A stretch of DNA of 6,346 nt from Thiotrichales bacterium HSG1 (GTDB lineage Bacteria > Pseudomonadota > Gammaproteobacteria > Beggiatoales > Beggiatoaceae). Under the pieces are notes generated by a model. The model made no database searches and was not told where the DNA came from. It worked only from the letters and a program-made list of their open reading frames with translations. Shown one piece after another: positions 1 through 6,346 of this stretch. The position numbers were made by a program, and so were the translations under genes. Position 1 is the first letter of the stretch. Each line of letters begins with the position of its first letter. The stretch lies in NCBI GenBank assembly GCA_030378125.1, contig JAUCGN010000100.1, forward strand, positions 1 to 6,346, written 5' to 3'.

Positions 1-36
1 CGTGAAGAAGATATTATGGGAATTATTGAAGGTTAA
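1..36 (+). CDS. groES: GroES co-chaperonin, 3' end only (partial)
   Basis: Only the last 11 codons and the TAA stop are in the window, reading REEDIMGIIEG. This resembles the usual GroES C-terminus, where an acidic E/D-D-I/L-M-G-I/V strand closes the beta barrel. GroES is the heptameric lid that caps the GroEL chamber in the cytoplasm during ATP-driven folding. The identification rests on this short tail plus the position directly upstream of groEL with a 28-nt gap, the standard groESL arrangement. The promoter and any heat-shock control element lie outside the window. Confidence 0.9.
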   Translation, partial: REEDIMGIIEG

Positions 37-52
37 CTTTTAAAGAACACAT

Positions 53-56
53 AGGA
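53..56 (+). promoter_or_regulatory. groEL ribosome binding site
   Basis: AGGA lies in the groES-groEL gap with 8 nt before the groEL ATG at 65. The spacing is normal for Shine-Dalgarno pairing and supports that start codon. Confidence 0.7.
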
Positions 57-64
57 AAAATATT

Positions 65-1726
65 ATGCCTAAAGAAGTACGTTTTGCTGATGATGCACGC
101 CAACAAATGGTTAAAGGTGTTGCTGTTTTAGCCAATGCTGTAAAAATAACTCTTGGTCCTAAGGGACGCAATGTAGTTTTGGACAAATCTTTCGGTTCTC
201 CAACTGTAACTAAAGATGGTGTATCCGTTGCTAAAGAAATTGATTTAGAAAATAAATTTGAGAATATGGGTGCTCAAATGGTTAAAGAAGTAGCATCCCA
301 AACTTCTGATGCTGCTGGTGATGGAACTACTACTGCTACAGTATTAGCTCAATCCGTCTTGACCGAAGGCATGAAAGCTGTTGCTGCTGGCATGAATCCT
401 ATGGATTTAAAACGTGGCATTAACAAGGCAACTACTGCTGCTGTTGAAGAATTAAAGAATTTATCCGAACCTTGTGCTGATGATAAAGCTATTGCTCAAG
501 TAGGTACTATTTCTGCTAACTCTGATAATGCTATTGGCGATATCATTGCTCAAGCCATGGGCAAAGTTGGTAAAGAAGGCGTAATCACTGTTGAAGAAGG
601 TTCTGCTTTAGATAACGAATTAGACGTTGTTGAAGGTATGCAGTTTGATCGTGGTTATTTATCTCCTTATTTTGTAACCGATCAACAAACCATGACTACA
701 GAATTAGAAGGCCCAATGATTCTGTTACATGACAAGAAAATTTCTAACATCAGAGAAATGTTACCAATTTTAGAAGGTGTTGCTAAAGCTGGTAAATCTT
801 TAGTTGTTATCGCTGAAGATGTTGACGGTGAAGCATTGGCTACTTTGGTAGTAAACACTATTCGTGGCGTAGTTAAAGTTGCTGCTGTTAAAGCTCCTGG
901 ATTTGGTGATCGCCGTAAAGCTATGTTACAAGACATTGCTATTTTGACTGGTGGCCAAGTTATTTCTGAAGAAGTTGGTTTAAGCTTAGAAAAAGCTACT
1001 TTAGAAGATTTAGGTAGTGCTAAACGTATTACTATCAGCAAAGAAAACACTACTATCATTGATGGTGCTGGTGATTCTGCTGGTATTGAAGATAGAGTTA
1101 ATCAAATTCGTTCCCAAATTGCTGATGCAACTTCTGACTATGATCGGGAAAAATTACAAGAACGTGTAGCTAAATTAGCTGGCGGTGTAGCAGTAATTAA
1201 AGTTGGTGCTGCAACTGAAGTTGAAATGAAAGAAAAGAAAGCTCGGGTTGAAGATGCTTTACATGCTACTCGTGCAGCAGTTGAAGAAGGTGTAGTTCCT
1301 GGCGGTGGTGTTGCTTTAGTTAGAGCTTTAAGTGGTATTAAAGAGCTTAAAGGCGATAACGAAGACCAAAATGTTGGAATTAACATTGCGTTACGTGCTA
1401 TGGAAGAACCATTACGTCAAATCGTAACTAACGCTGGCCAAGAAGCTTCCGTTATTCTGAATGAAGTAAAGAACAATTCTGGTAACTATGGTTATAATGC
1501 AGCCACTGAAGAATATGGCGACATGGTAGCTATGGGTATTTTAGACCCAACTAAAGTTACTCGTTCAGCTTTACAGAACGCTGCTTCCATTGCCGGTTTG
1601 ATGATTACTACTGAAGCTATGGTTGCTGATGCTCCTAAGGAAGACGATGCTCCTGCTGGTGGTATGCCTGATATGGGCGGCATGGGTGGAATGGGCGGTA
1701 TGGGTGGAATGGGCGGTATGATGTAA
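65..1726 (+). CDS. groEL: GroEL chaperonin (Hsp60), complete
   Basis: This encodes the 553-residue 60-kDa chaperonin, which forms a double heptameric ring in the cytoplasm and refolds proteins with GroES and ATP. The E. coli protein is 548 residues, so the length is normal. The equatorial ATP site is visible: TLGPKGRNV at about 29-37, TKDGVSV around D51, GDGTTTAT at 85-92 (D86), and the hydrolytic aspartate D397 in [16 protein letters not shown], followed by VPGGGVAL at 411-418. The apical domain covers roughly 190-375, and the protein ends in a Gly-Gly-Met tail (532-553) typical of proteobacterial GroEL. The start is set by [12 protein letters not shown], which aligns with the family N-terminus one residue shorter than E. 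coli, and by the AGGA upstream. It follows groES by 28 nt and is surely cotranscribed. No key residue is missing. The sequence does not show whether other groEL paralogues exist. Confidence 0.99.
   Translation: MPKEVRFADDARQQMVKGVAVLANAVKITLGPKGRNVVLDKSFGSPTVTKDGVSVAKEIDLENKFENMGAQMVKEVASQTSDAAGDGTTTATVLAQSVLTEGMKAVAAGMNPMDLKRGINKATTAAVEELKNLSEPCADDKAIAQVGTISANSDNAIGDIIAQAMGKVGKEGVITVEEGSALDNELDVVEGMQFDRGYLSPYFVTDQQTMTTELEGPMILLHDKKISNIREMLPILEGVAKAGKSLVVIAEDVDGEALATLVVNTIRGVVKVAAVKAPGFGDRRKAMLQDIAILTGGQVISEEVGLSLEKATLEDLGSAKRITISKENTTIIDGAGDSAGIEDRVNQIRSQIADATSDYDREKLQERVAKLAGGVAVIKVGAATEVEMKEKKARVEDALHATRAAVEEGVVPGGGVALVRALSGIKELKGDNEDQNVGINIALRAMEEPLRQIVTNAGQEASVILNEVKNNSGNYGYNAATEEYGDMVAMGILDPTKVTRSALQNAASIAGLMITTEAMVADAPKEDDAPAGGMPDMGGMGGMGGMGGMGGMM
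1673..1720 (+). repeat. 18-bp tandem repeat encoding the GroEL Gly-Gly-Met tail
   Basis: Two near-identical 18-bp units (1673-1690 and 1691-1708, differing at one base) and a 12-bp partial copy (1709-1720) encode the MGG repeats. The two halves of each unit use different glycine codons (GGC GGT, then GGT GGA), so the true period is 18 bp rather than 9. This points to recent duplication of the whole unit. GGM tails are known to vary in length in GroEL. Confidence 0.85.
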
Positions 1727-1760
1727 CCCGTTTATCTAGTCCTAAAATAGTATTGACAAG

Positions 1761-1798
1761 CCTTCCAGAGTAGTTTGTGAAACACGGGAAGGTTTTTT
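1761..1798 (+). terminator. Rho-independent terminator of groES-groEL
   Basis: CCTTCC (1761-1766) pairs with GGAAGG (1787-1792) and is followed at once by six T (1793-1798). The 20-nt loop can fold an inner small stem (GTTT/AAAC). It starts 35 nt after the groEL stop. The strand is plus, because no T-run follows the stem on the other strand. Confidence 0.8.
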
Positions 1799-1903
1799 AA
1801 ATTCTTAGTTATAATGTTGAGTAGTCCTGAACAAAGTAGTGTTATATAAAATTAAACAATATTAGCATTATAGTGAAGAATGAAAGAATCCCTACCCAAA
1901 TAG

Positions 1904-2228
1904 CTCCAACATAATTTTTCGATATTTAAAGAAAGCGATGTTTTAATACAACCAGATTCTTAACTCCTAGCCGATTCTGGATATCAAGGTATTAAAAAAT
2001 ATCCTGAAAATTCTGTCATACCTATAGAAAAAATGGATTCCTAGTACATATGAAGCCAAAATTCATAATAGAATGCTTTCAAAAAGACGTGTTTTAATTG
2101 AAAACATTAATCGATTGTGCAAAATTTTTCGTTGTGTTAAAGAAGTTTATCTAGGTAAACACAAAAATTACGGTTTAACATGGCGATTAGTTGCTGCTCT
2201 TGTCAGTTTGAGAACTAGCTCTATTTAG
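1904..2228 (+). pseudogene. IS5-type (DDE) transposase, C-terminal relic
   Basis: A decayed C-terminal part of a DDE transposase can be read by switching frames. One frame gives NFSIFKESDVLIQPDS, a TAA stop at 1961-1963, then LLADSGYQGIKKYPENSVIP to a TAG stop at 2042-2044. The next frame runs from about 2046 to the stop at 2226-2228 and includes KRRVLIENINRLCKIFRCVK and KHKNYGLTWRLVAALVSLRT. LADSGYQG carries the second catalytic Asp (codon 1973-1975), and VLIENINR carries the catalytic Glu (codon 2100-2102) of the IS5-like DDE fold. The N-terminal part with the first Asp is not recognisable upstream, and a further in-frame stop sits at 1901. With at least two stops, one frame change and no N-terminus, it cannot make an active enzyme. 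The family is firm; the exact IS name is not. Confidence 0.85.
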
Positions 2229-2246
2229 GAAAGATGTCTAGTTATC
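2210..2246. repeat. Inverted repeat at the 3' ends of hypD and the transposase relic
   Basis: GAGAACTAG (2210-2218) and CTAGTTATC (2238-2246) are inverted copies with one mismatch in 9 bp, separated by 19 nt. It sits just past the hypD stop on the minus strand and overlaps the last transposase codons on the plus strand. No T-run follows on either strand, so it is not a canonical terminator. It could still be a weak hairpin protecting the hypD transcript end, or part of an old IS end. Confidence 0.45.
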
Positions 2247-2247
2247 A

Positions 2248-3327
2248 TTAACGTTGTCCACTGTTCCACCAAATCCGACAAGCACCTTCATCTGATACCA
2301 TGCAAGGACCTATTGGCTCGCGTGGAGTACATTTACCATATAACTTACACTCGTTAGGGTAAATTTTGCCTAAAACTACTTTGGCACAGTCGCAACCGGT
2401 CGGCATTTCTCCCAATTTCTTACGTTCTGGATCGGCATAACAAGGCAAACAAATACGAGCATCATGGGCTGCATAAGTTTCCTTCAAGGCAAAACCAGAT
2501 TTTGGAATAATTCCCACTCCTCGCCAATTGGCATCCACTATATCAACCACTTGAGCCAAATGTTGTTTGCCAGTTATATTGCCTCCCTTATTCACAACCT
2601 CTGGATAACAATTGTCTAAAAAACATTGTTTTTCTTGTAATTGGCGTAAAGTAGAATGAAATGCTGCCAATAAACTGGTTGGGGAAAAGCCTGCTATTGC
2701 AGTGGGTATATGATGCTTTTCTGGTACAAATTTCCATTCTTCTGGACCCATCACAGTGGAAACATGACCGGGGGCAATCAGAGCATCAAAACCCGGTTTA
2801 CCAGAATCCAATAACATTGCTACTGCTGGCCAAGTCAACCGTCCCGACATTAAGACCAACAGGTTTTTCGGCACACCTTGCACTAACATAGAAATCACTG
2901 GCAAAATAGTGGTTTCAAATCCAGCTGCAAAAAATACCACAGTTTTATCAATTTGTTCGGCGATCTGGACAGCTTCCAAAGGTGATGCAATTGGTCGTAC
3001 ATCAGCCCCAGCAGCCCGTGCTTGTTCCAAAGAGCGAATTTCATTACGAGGCAAATTCACTGGTACTCGCAACATGTCTCCAAATGTAACTAAAGTTATT
3101 GGTTCATTCAAAGCTAATTGAATTGCTTCATAAATATCTTCTTCTGGACATACACAAACTGGACAACCGGGGCCTGGAATTAAACTGATATATTTTGGCA
3201 AAATACCACGCAAACCAGCTTGAGAAATGCTACGTTCATGACCACCGCAAACATTCATAATTTTAATCGGTTTGACCAAATCCAAAGCCCGAATCTGCTG
3301 TAACCAAAATTTTGCATTATGTAACAT
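2248..3327 (-). CDS. hypD: HypD, [NiFe] hydrogenase maturation factor
   Basis: HypD is a cytoplasmic iron-sulfur scaffold. With HypC it assembles the Fe(CN)2CO group that goes into the large subunit of [NiFe] hydrogenases, taking cyanide from HypE/HypF. The protein is 359 residues; E. coli HypD is 373, the difference being a shorter N-terminus here. Diagnostic motifs are present: CGGHE at 27-31, PGPGCPVC with C55 and C58, TFGDMLRVP, FFAAGFETT, APGHVS, and a C-terminal cysteine-rich part containing CTPREPIGPCMVSDEGAC, which with the nearby cysteines fits the 4Fe-4S ligand region. The ATG is accepted although the usual FVDEYR-like N-terminal residues are absent; the Shine-Dalgarno signal is weak (GAG about 10 nt upstream). 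It is convergent with groEL. No hypA, B, C, E, F or hydrogenase gene is visible in the window, which is unusual because hypD normally sits in a hypCDE block. Its codons look richer in G+C than those of the kinase. Confidence 0.96.
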   Translation of the reverse strand: MLHNAKFWLQQIRALDLVKPIKIMNVCGGHERSISQAGLRGILPKYISLIPGPGCPVCVCPEEDIYEAIQLALNEPITLVTFGDMLRVPVNLPRNEIRSLEQARAAGADVRPIASPLEAVQIAEQIDKTVVFFAAGFETTILPVISMLVQGVPKNLLVLMSGRLTWPAVAMLLDSGKPGFDALIAPGHVSTVMGPEEWKFVPEKHHIPTAIAGFSPTSLLAAFHSTLRQLQEKQCFLDNCYPEVVNKGGNITGKQHLAQVVDIVDANWRGVGIIPKSGFALKETYAAHDARICLPCYADPERKKLGEMPTGCDCAKVVLGKIYPNECKLYGKCTPREPIGPCMVSDEGACRIWWNSGQR

Positions 3328-3362
3328 GGAACTAAACTCTATTTTATTTAGGGAATTTCACG

Positions 3363-3368
3363 ATTATA
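3363..3368 (-). promoter_or_regulatory. Candidate -10 box for hypD
   Basis: The minus strand reads a perfect TATAAT here, 35 nt before the hypD ATG, which would leave a leader of about 28 nt. No good TTGACA-like -35 is found 16-18 bp upstream, so it may be a weak or activator-dependent promoter, or chance in an AT-rich gap. Together with the kinase terminator upstream, it suggests hypD is transcribed on its own. Confidence 0.4.
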
Positions 3369-3420
3369 CTCAACATGGTAATAAATTTGATTTTTGATAG
3401 GTCAGATTTATGAAGAGTTT

Positions 3421-3447
3421 AAGTTATTCCCGGGTTAAGTATAACTT
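3421..3447. repeat. Perfect 7-bp inverted repeat between hypD and the kinase gene
   Basis: AAGTTAT (3421-3427) and ATAACTT (3441-3447) are perfect inverted copies around a 13-nt centre that contains CCCGGG. It lies 94-120 nt upstream of the hypD start, upstream of the candidate -10. It could be an operator for a dimeric regulator of hypD or a simple hairpin. No T-run follows on either strand. Confidence 0.4.
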
Positions 3448-3546
3448 CTTTGTACAGGATAAAAATTATGAAGAGAGAGTAATAAATAAATTAAAATAAA
3501 GATTGTCACAAAATATCAAACCTAAAAAATATATTACTTACTCTAT

Positions 3547-3575
3547 AAAAAATTATCCCATTTAGGATGGAATAA
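3547..3575 (-). terminator. Rho-independent terminator downstream of the kinase gene
   Basis: On the minus strand TTATTCC, a 9-nt loop and GGGATAA form a 7-bp stem with one G-U pair, followed directly by six T. It lies 66 nt after the kinase stop codon. In plus coordinates the stem arms are 3553-3559 and 3569-3575, and the run of A is 3547-3552. This would separate kinase transcription from hypD. Confidence 0.65.
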
Positions 3576-3640
3576 AGCAAGAATAATATTATTAAGTCAA
3601 TTTATATTATGCTTAATTGTTGCCTAACACAGTCAATACT

Positions 3641-6055
3641 TCAAAAAGAAGGAGTTAATATAACAGGTTTTTTCTTAGGAATCTTTTTAGCTTCTAAACT
3701 TTTCAATATTTCTTGATGTAAAATCAATAAATTAGAATTATCAGGGTCTATTACTAATCCTTTTTTTGATAAACGTAAACTTTCTGTCAACTTATTTTGC
3801 TGGTATTTGGACCTCGCCAATTTACCATAATGTGAAGAAATTTCTCGTATTCCTGCCATTGCCAAAGGATTTTCCGGTTCAATAATTAATACTTGTTCAT
3901 AAGTTTGATGAGCCAAATCAAATTGGGTTAATTGTAACTGTTGACTAGCTAAAATTAATAGGTTTTGTATTTTATCCAAAGGTTTAATTTTTGGAACTTT
4001 TGGAACTTTTGGAACTTTTGGAATTTTTGAAAATGATGGAATTTTTGATATTTTAGGTAGTATAATCTTTGGTGGAGCCTTTTTTGGTGGAGCTTTGTTT
4101 GGAATTTTTAAAACCGGTTGCATTTTCAAGATAATTTGATCACGCAATGCTATCAAACCAGCATGAGTTGGTAACACAGTCAAACCTTTTGTAATCAATT
4201 CTAAATTTTTGGTTAAATTCTTAGTAGTAGCTAATTTTTTATATTTATCAGCTATTTGTTTTAATCCAATTTTAGCTTGAGTATTGTTTGGGTCTAATTC
4301 TAAAACCTGTTGATAAGTTGCAAAAGCATTACTGTTTGGTGGCAAAGTTAATTGCAAGTTATTCAGTTGAATTTTAGCTTTTTTGAGTAACTTTTTTATT
4401 TTTTTATTAAATTTATCCTGTTGCCGTTTTAGTTCTCTTTTATCCAACAATTCCTGTCGCAATTTCAATAAACCAGAATGGTTGGGAAAATTGTCTAAGG
4501 CTCTATTAACTAAAGATAAATTATGTAATGATTGTAAATATTGATCGGCGATCTTCACTAACCTAGCTTGAGCTAATTCATTATTTGGTTCAAGAGTCAA
4601 AACTTGTTTATAAATATTAGTTGCAACCTCTAATTTAGTTTGATTTTTGGCTTTATTTAATAATTGTTGAATATGCTTCTTTTTCTGTTGTTCCAAAAGT
4701 AAAACTTGAATTTTTTGTTTTAAACTCAATAAATTTTTGTGGTCAGGTTGTACCGTTAAACCCTGTTGAACAAATTTTAAACTTTTGGCTAAATCACTAA
4801 TATTAGTTTGAGCTAGTTTATAATAATGTTCAACGATATTATCAATACCATTTTTAGCAGTAAAATTATCTGGTTCCAATTGTAAAATCTGTTGGTAAGT
4901 GACATAAACATTATCATTTTTTGGAGTTAATATTTTTTGATTATCCCATTGAATTTCAGCTTGTTTTAATAAAGGTTGAATTGGATCGTTAAAATATGGC
5001 TGTCCAAAATATAATGTCCCAATAACCATCAATGCAAATGCCAGCATAAATAGTTTTTTATTAATTTTAGGTTTAGGTACAACTTTGGGGACAAATCCTT
5101 GTAAGGCATCTTTAAATTCAGTAATAGTTTGAAAGCGTTTTTCATGTTTAATTGCCAAAGCTCGCATAATCGCATCATTTATGGATTGTGAAATATCTAT
5201 TTTCATATCAATCGGAGCTACCAAAACATCTTCACAAAATCGATCCGTAGCTGCTGGTGGCAATTTTCCAACTATCATCAAATATAACAAAGCTCCACAA
5301 GCATAAATATCAGTCCAAGGCCCAATTTTACCTCTCCCAGAATATTGTTCCAATGGTGAATAACCATGTTTTAATACTAAATCCAAAGTGTGACTTTGTC
5401 CTCCAACTACATGTCGAGCCGCACCAAAATCAATTAATACTGGTATGCCAGATTTTAATATACGAACATTTTGAATAGAAATATCTCGGTGATAAATATG
5501 TTGGGTATGAACTTCTGTCAACGCATCTAATAACGGTAATATAATATCTAATGCTTTTTTAACTGGTAAATTACCCCCAACTTGGTTTATAATGGTTTCA
5601 GGGTTTAATCCTTCCAGATAATCCATCACCATATAACCGGTTTGATTAGCTTCAAAAAAATTAATTACTCTAACAATATTTGGATGATCAAACTTAGCAA
5701 GATGGCGAGCTTCATCAATAAACAGGTGTAAACCTTGATTAAAAGTATTTTCTTGTTTTTTTAATGGGATAACATTAGCTGTTATTACATCACGAGTAGC
5801 TAAATTTGCTGGTAAATATTCTTTAATAGCTACTTTTTTTTGTAACCGTTGATCAAGACCAAGATAGGTAGTTCCAAATCCACCCTGACCGAGGCTAATT
5901 CCAATAATATATTGATTTTGAAGGATAGTTCTTGGTTCAAGATATAACGGATGTTGTTGATACTTATGCTCATCAAAACCACATTGAGGACAACGTTTAA
6001 TATGCTTTTTGTTGTACATGCATTTGATACAAAGCGTATCGAGGAATTTTTTCAT
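3641..6055 (-). CDS. Membrane-anchored Ser/Thr protein kinase with zinc ribbon and TPR-like repeats
   Basis: This 804-residue protein has a clear domain order. Residues 9-25 form a small zinc ribbon (C9, C12, C22, C25). Residues about 49-320 are a Hanks-type kinase: glycine loop GQGGFG 56-61, VAIK lysine K78, helix-C glutamate E115, HRD catalytic loop with D191 and N196, DFG at 209-211, and GYSPLEQY at 231-238 in the APE region. The catalytic loop reads HRDISIQN, so the usual HRDxK lysine is Ser. One membrane segment lies at about 334-351. The rest, about 362-787, holds four related units of two TPR-like helix pairs (362-449, 462-540, 553-644, 696-787), with a Lys/Pro-rich linker at about 645-692. 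The kinase would be cytoplasmic and the basic repeat part most likely periplasmic; both topology and ligand are inferred. Catalytic residues suggest an active enzyme, but the substrate is unknown. The start is fixed because the zinc cysteines begin at residue 9, though no good ribosome site precedes it. The start codon overlaps the divergent aroQ start. It is richer in A+T and lysine codons than hypD. Confidence 0.93.
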   Translation of the reverse strand: MKKFLDTLCIKCMYNKKHIKRCPQCGFDEHKYQQHPLYLEPRTILQNQYIIGISLGQGGFGTTYLGLDQRLQKKVAIKEYLPANLATRDVITANVIPLKKQENTFNQGLHLFIDEARHLAKFDHPNIVRVINFFEANQTGYMVMDYLEGLNPETIINQVGGNLPVKKALDIILPLLDALTEVHTQHIYHRDISIQNVRILKSGIPVLIDFGAARHVVGGQSHTLDLVLKHGYSPLEQYSGRGKIGPWTDIYACGALLYLMIVGKLPPAATDRFCEDVLVAPIDMKIDISQSINDAIMRALAIKHEKRFQTITEFKDALQGFVPKVVPKPKINKKLFMLAFALMVIGTLYFGQPYFNDPIQPLLKQAEIQWDNQKILTPKNDNVYVTYQQILQLEPDNFTAKNGIDNIVEHYYKLAQTNISDLAKSLKFVQQGLTVQPDHKNLLSLKQKIQVLLLEQQKKKHIQQLLNKAKNQTKLEVATNIYKQVLTLEPNNELAQARLVKIADQYLQSLHNLSLVNRALDNFPNHSGLLKLRQELLDKRELKRQQDKFNKKIKKLLKKAKIQLNNLQLTLPPNSNAFATYQQVLELDPNNTQAKIGLKQIADKYKKLATTKNLTKNLELITKGLTVLPTHAGLIALRDQIILKMQPVLKIPNKAPPKKAPPKIILPKISKIPSFSKIPKVPKVPKVPKIKPLDKIQNLLILASQQLQLTQFDLAHQTYEQVLIIEPENPLAMAGIREISSHYGKLARSKYQQNKLTESLRLSKKGLVIDPDNSNLLILHQEILKSLEAKKIPKKKPVILTPSF
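3993..4028 (-). repeat. 9-bp tandem repeat encoding Lys-Val/Ile-Pro in the kinase linker
   Basis: Four head-to-tail 9-bp units, GGAACTTTT three times and then GGAATTTTT on the plus strand, encode KVP, KVP, KVP and KIP on the minus strand. Nearby, 4068-4079 and 4083-4094 are two near-identical 12-bp copies encoding the KAPP segments of the same linker. Each 9-bp change keeps the frame, so copy number could alter linker length without breaking the protein. Confidence 0.85.
6041..6046 (+). promoter_or_regulatory. aroQ ribosome binding site inside the kinase N-terminal codons
   Basis: GAGGAA lies before the aroQ ATG, with 8 nt between AGGA and the ATG at 6054. It is a strong Shine-Dalgarno match and lies wholly within the first kinase codons on the opposite strand. 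Confidence 0.7.
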
Positions 6056-6346
6056 GTTTAATTTACTTGTTTTACACGGACCGAATCTTAATTTGCTGGG
6101 AAAACGTGAACCAAAACATTATGGTAACGCTACTTTAGCAGATATTAATCAGATGCTTATGAAAACAGCTCAAACTGCTGGTCATAATCTAACTGCATTT
6201 CAAAGTAATGCTGAGCATGAGCTTTTAGAACAAATTCATGCTGCTAGCAATAATAAAGTTGATTTCATTATAATCAACCCAGCAGCTTTTACCCATACGA
6301 GTGTTACTTTACGTGATGCTTTATTAGCCGTTGCTATTCCATTTAT
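6054..6346 (+). CDS. aroQ: Type II 3-dehydroquinate dehydratase, 5' part
   Basis: AroQ is the dodecameric type II dehydroquinase that converts 3-dehydroquinate to 3-dehydroshikimate in the cytoplasmic shikimate pathway. The first 97 codons are present and the gene runs off the window; full proteins are about 145-150 residues. Visible motifs are [16 protein letters not shown] at 5-20, the active-site tyrosine Y23 in the mobile loop (KHYG), QSNAEHEL at 50-57, and [17 protein letters not shown] at 74-90, with N75, catalytic H81 and R87. The start is typical of the family ([11 protein letters not shown]) and has a strong ribosome site. The ATG shares two bases with the divergent kinase start, so its promoter must lie inside kinase coding sequence. 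In many gammaproteobacteria aroQ is followed by accB-accC; that region is outside the window. Confidence 0.97.
   Translation, partial: MFNLLVLHGPNLNLLGKREPKHYGNATLADINQMLMKTAQTAGHNLTAFQSNAEHELLEQIHAASNNKVDFIIINPAAFTHTSVTLRDALLAVAIPF

Larger units (their letters stand above)
3328..3640. other. Intergenic region between kinase and hypD
   Basis: This 313-nt AT-rich gap has no convincing gene. It holds the candidate hypD -10 box, the 7-bp inverted repeat, the kinase terminator, and a 12-bp AT palindrome (AATAATATTATT, 3582-3593) in the kinase 3' untranslated part. The longest plus-strand reading frame I found, 3410-3499 (29 codons), resembles nothing I know. Confidence 0.6.

Noticed and set aside
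682..1059. Minus-strand open frame of 125 codons inside groEL
   Set aside because: It is antisense to a fully conserved gene and its translation shows no recognisable domain; it is a codon-bias shadow. The same holds for the minus-strand frames at 1138-1386 and 1492-1683.
1814..1849. Short ATG frame after the groEL terminator
   Set aside because: Only 11 codons and no ribosome site; not a gene.
2661..3121. Plus-strand open frames inside hypD (2661-2891, 2909-3121)
   Set aside because: Antisense to conserved HypD motifs, with no recognisable product.
3410..3499. 29-codon plus-strand open frame starting with ATG in the hypD-kinase gap
   Set aside because: A weak AGG stands 8 nt upstream, but the peptide is short, AT-driven and unlike anything I recognise. 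It also contains the inverted repeat, so a coding role is not supported.
3582..3593. 12-bp palindrome AATAATATTATT
   Set aside because: Made only of A and T in an AT-rich 3' untranslated region; easily expected by chance.
5257..5478. Plus-strand 73-codon open frame inside the kinase gene
   Set aside because: Antisense to the conserved kinase catalytic domain; no family resemblance.
5950..6150. Promoter boxes for aroQ and the kinase within each other's coding sequence
   Set aside because: Several weak matches on each strand (for example TTGGTT with TAAGAT on the minus strand) but none with both boxes convincing, so no promoter is annotated.
1..6346. CRISPR array, tRNA, rRNA or riboswitch
   Set aside because: No regularly spaced direct repeats, no cloverleaf with a CCA-type end, and no conserved RNA motif was seen in the short intergenic gaps.

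Overview
The window looks like an AT-rich gammaproteobacterial chromosome segment. It carries a groES-groEL operon end, an isolated hypD, an insertion-sequence relic, a large membrane Ser/Thr kinase with TPR-like repeats, and the start of aroQ. GroEL has the usual proteobacterial length and Gly-Gly-Met tail. The kinase type (N-terminal zinc ribbon, kinase, membrane anchor, TPR) and the AT-rich codons would suit a free-living Thiotrichales/Beggiatoa-like organism. That placement is inference only; nothing here fixes the genus.

Layout: (1) 1-1800, plus strand: the last codons of groES, a 28-nt gap, complete groEL, then a hairpin with a T-run that probably ends the operon. (2) About 1800-2247: no intact gene. 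It holds the decayed C-terminal end of an IS5-type transposase, broken by stops and a frame change. (3) 2248-3327, minus strand: complete hypD, convergent with groEL, with no other hyp gene in view. (4) 3328-3640: intergenic, with a candidate hypD -10 box, a perfect 7-bp inverted repeat and a good minus-strand terminator for the kinase. (5) 3641-6055, minus strand: an 804-residue kinase. (6) 6054-6346, plus strand: the first 97 codons of aroQ, running off the window.

The genes do not form one pathway. GroES/GroEL are chaperonin, HypD builds the Fe(CN)2CO centre of [NiFe] hydrogenases, AroQ is a shikimate-pathway enzyme, and the kinase is a signalling protein of unknown input. The points most worth a second look are the kinase and aroQ start codons, which overlap head to head on a CATG palindrome; the kinase's four repeated double-TPR-like units with a Lys-Pro linker; and the orphan hypD beside an IS relic.
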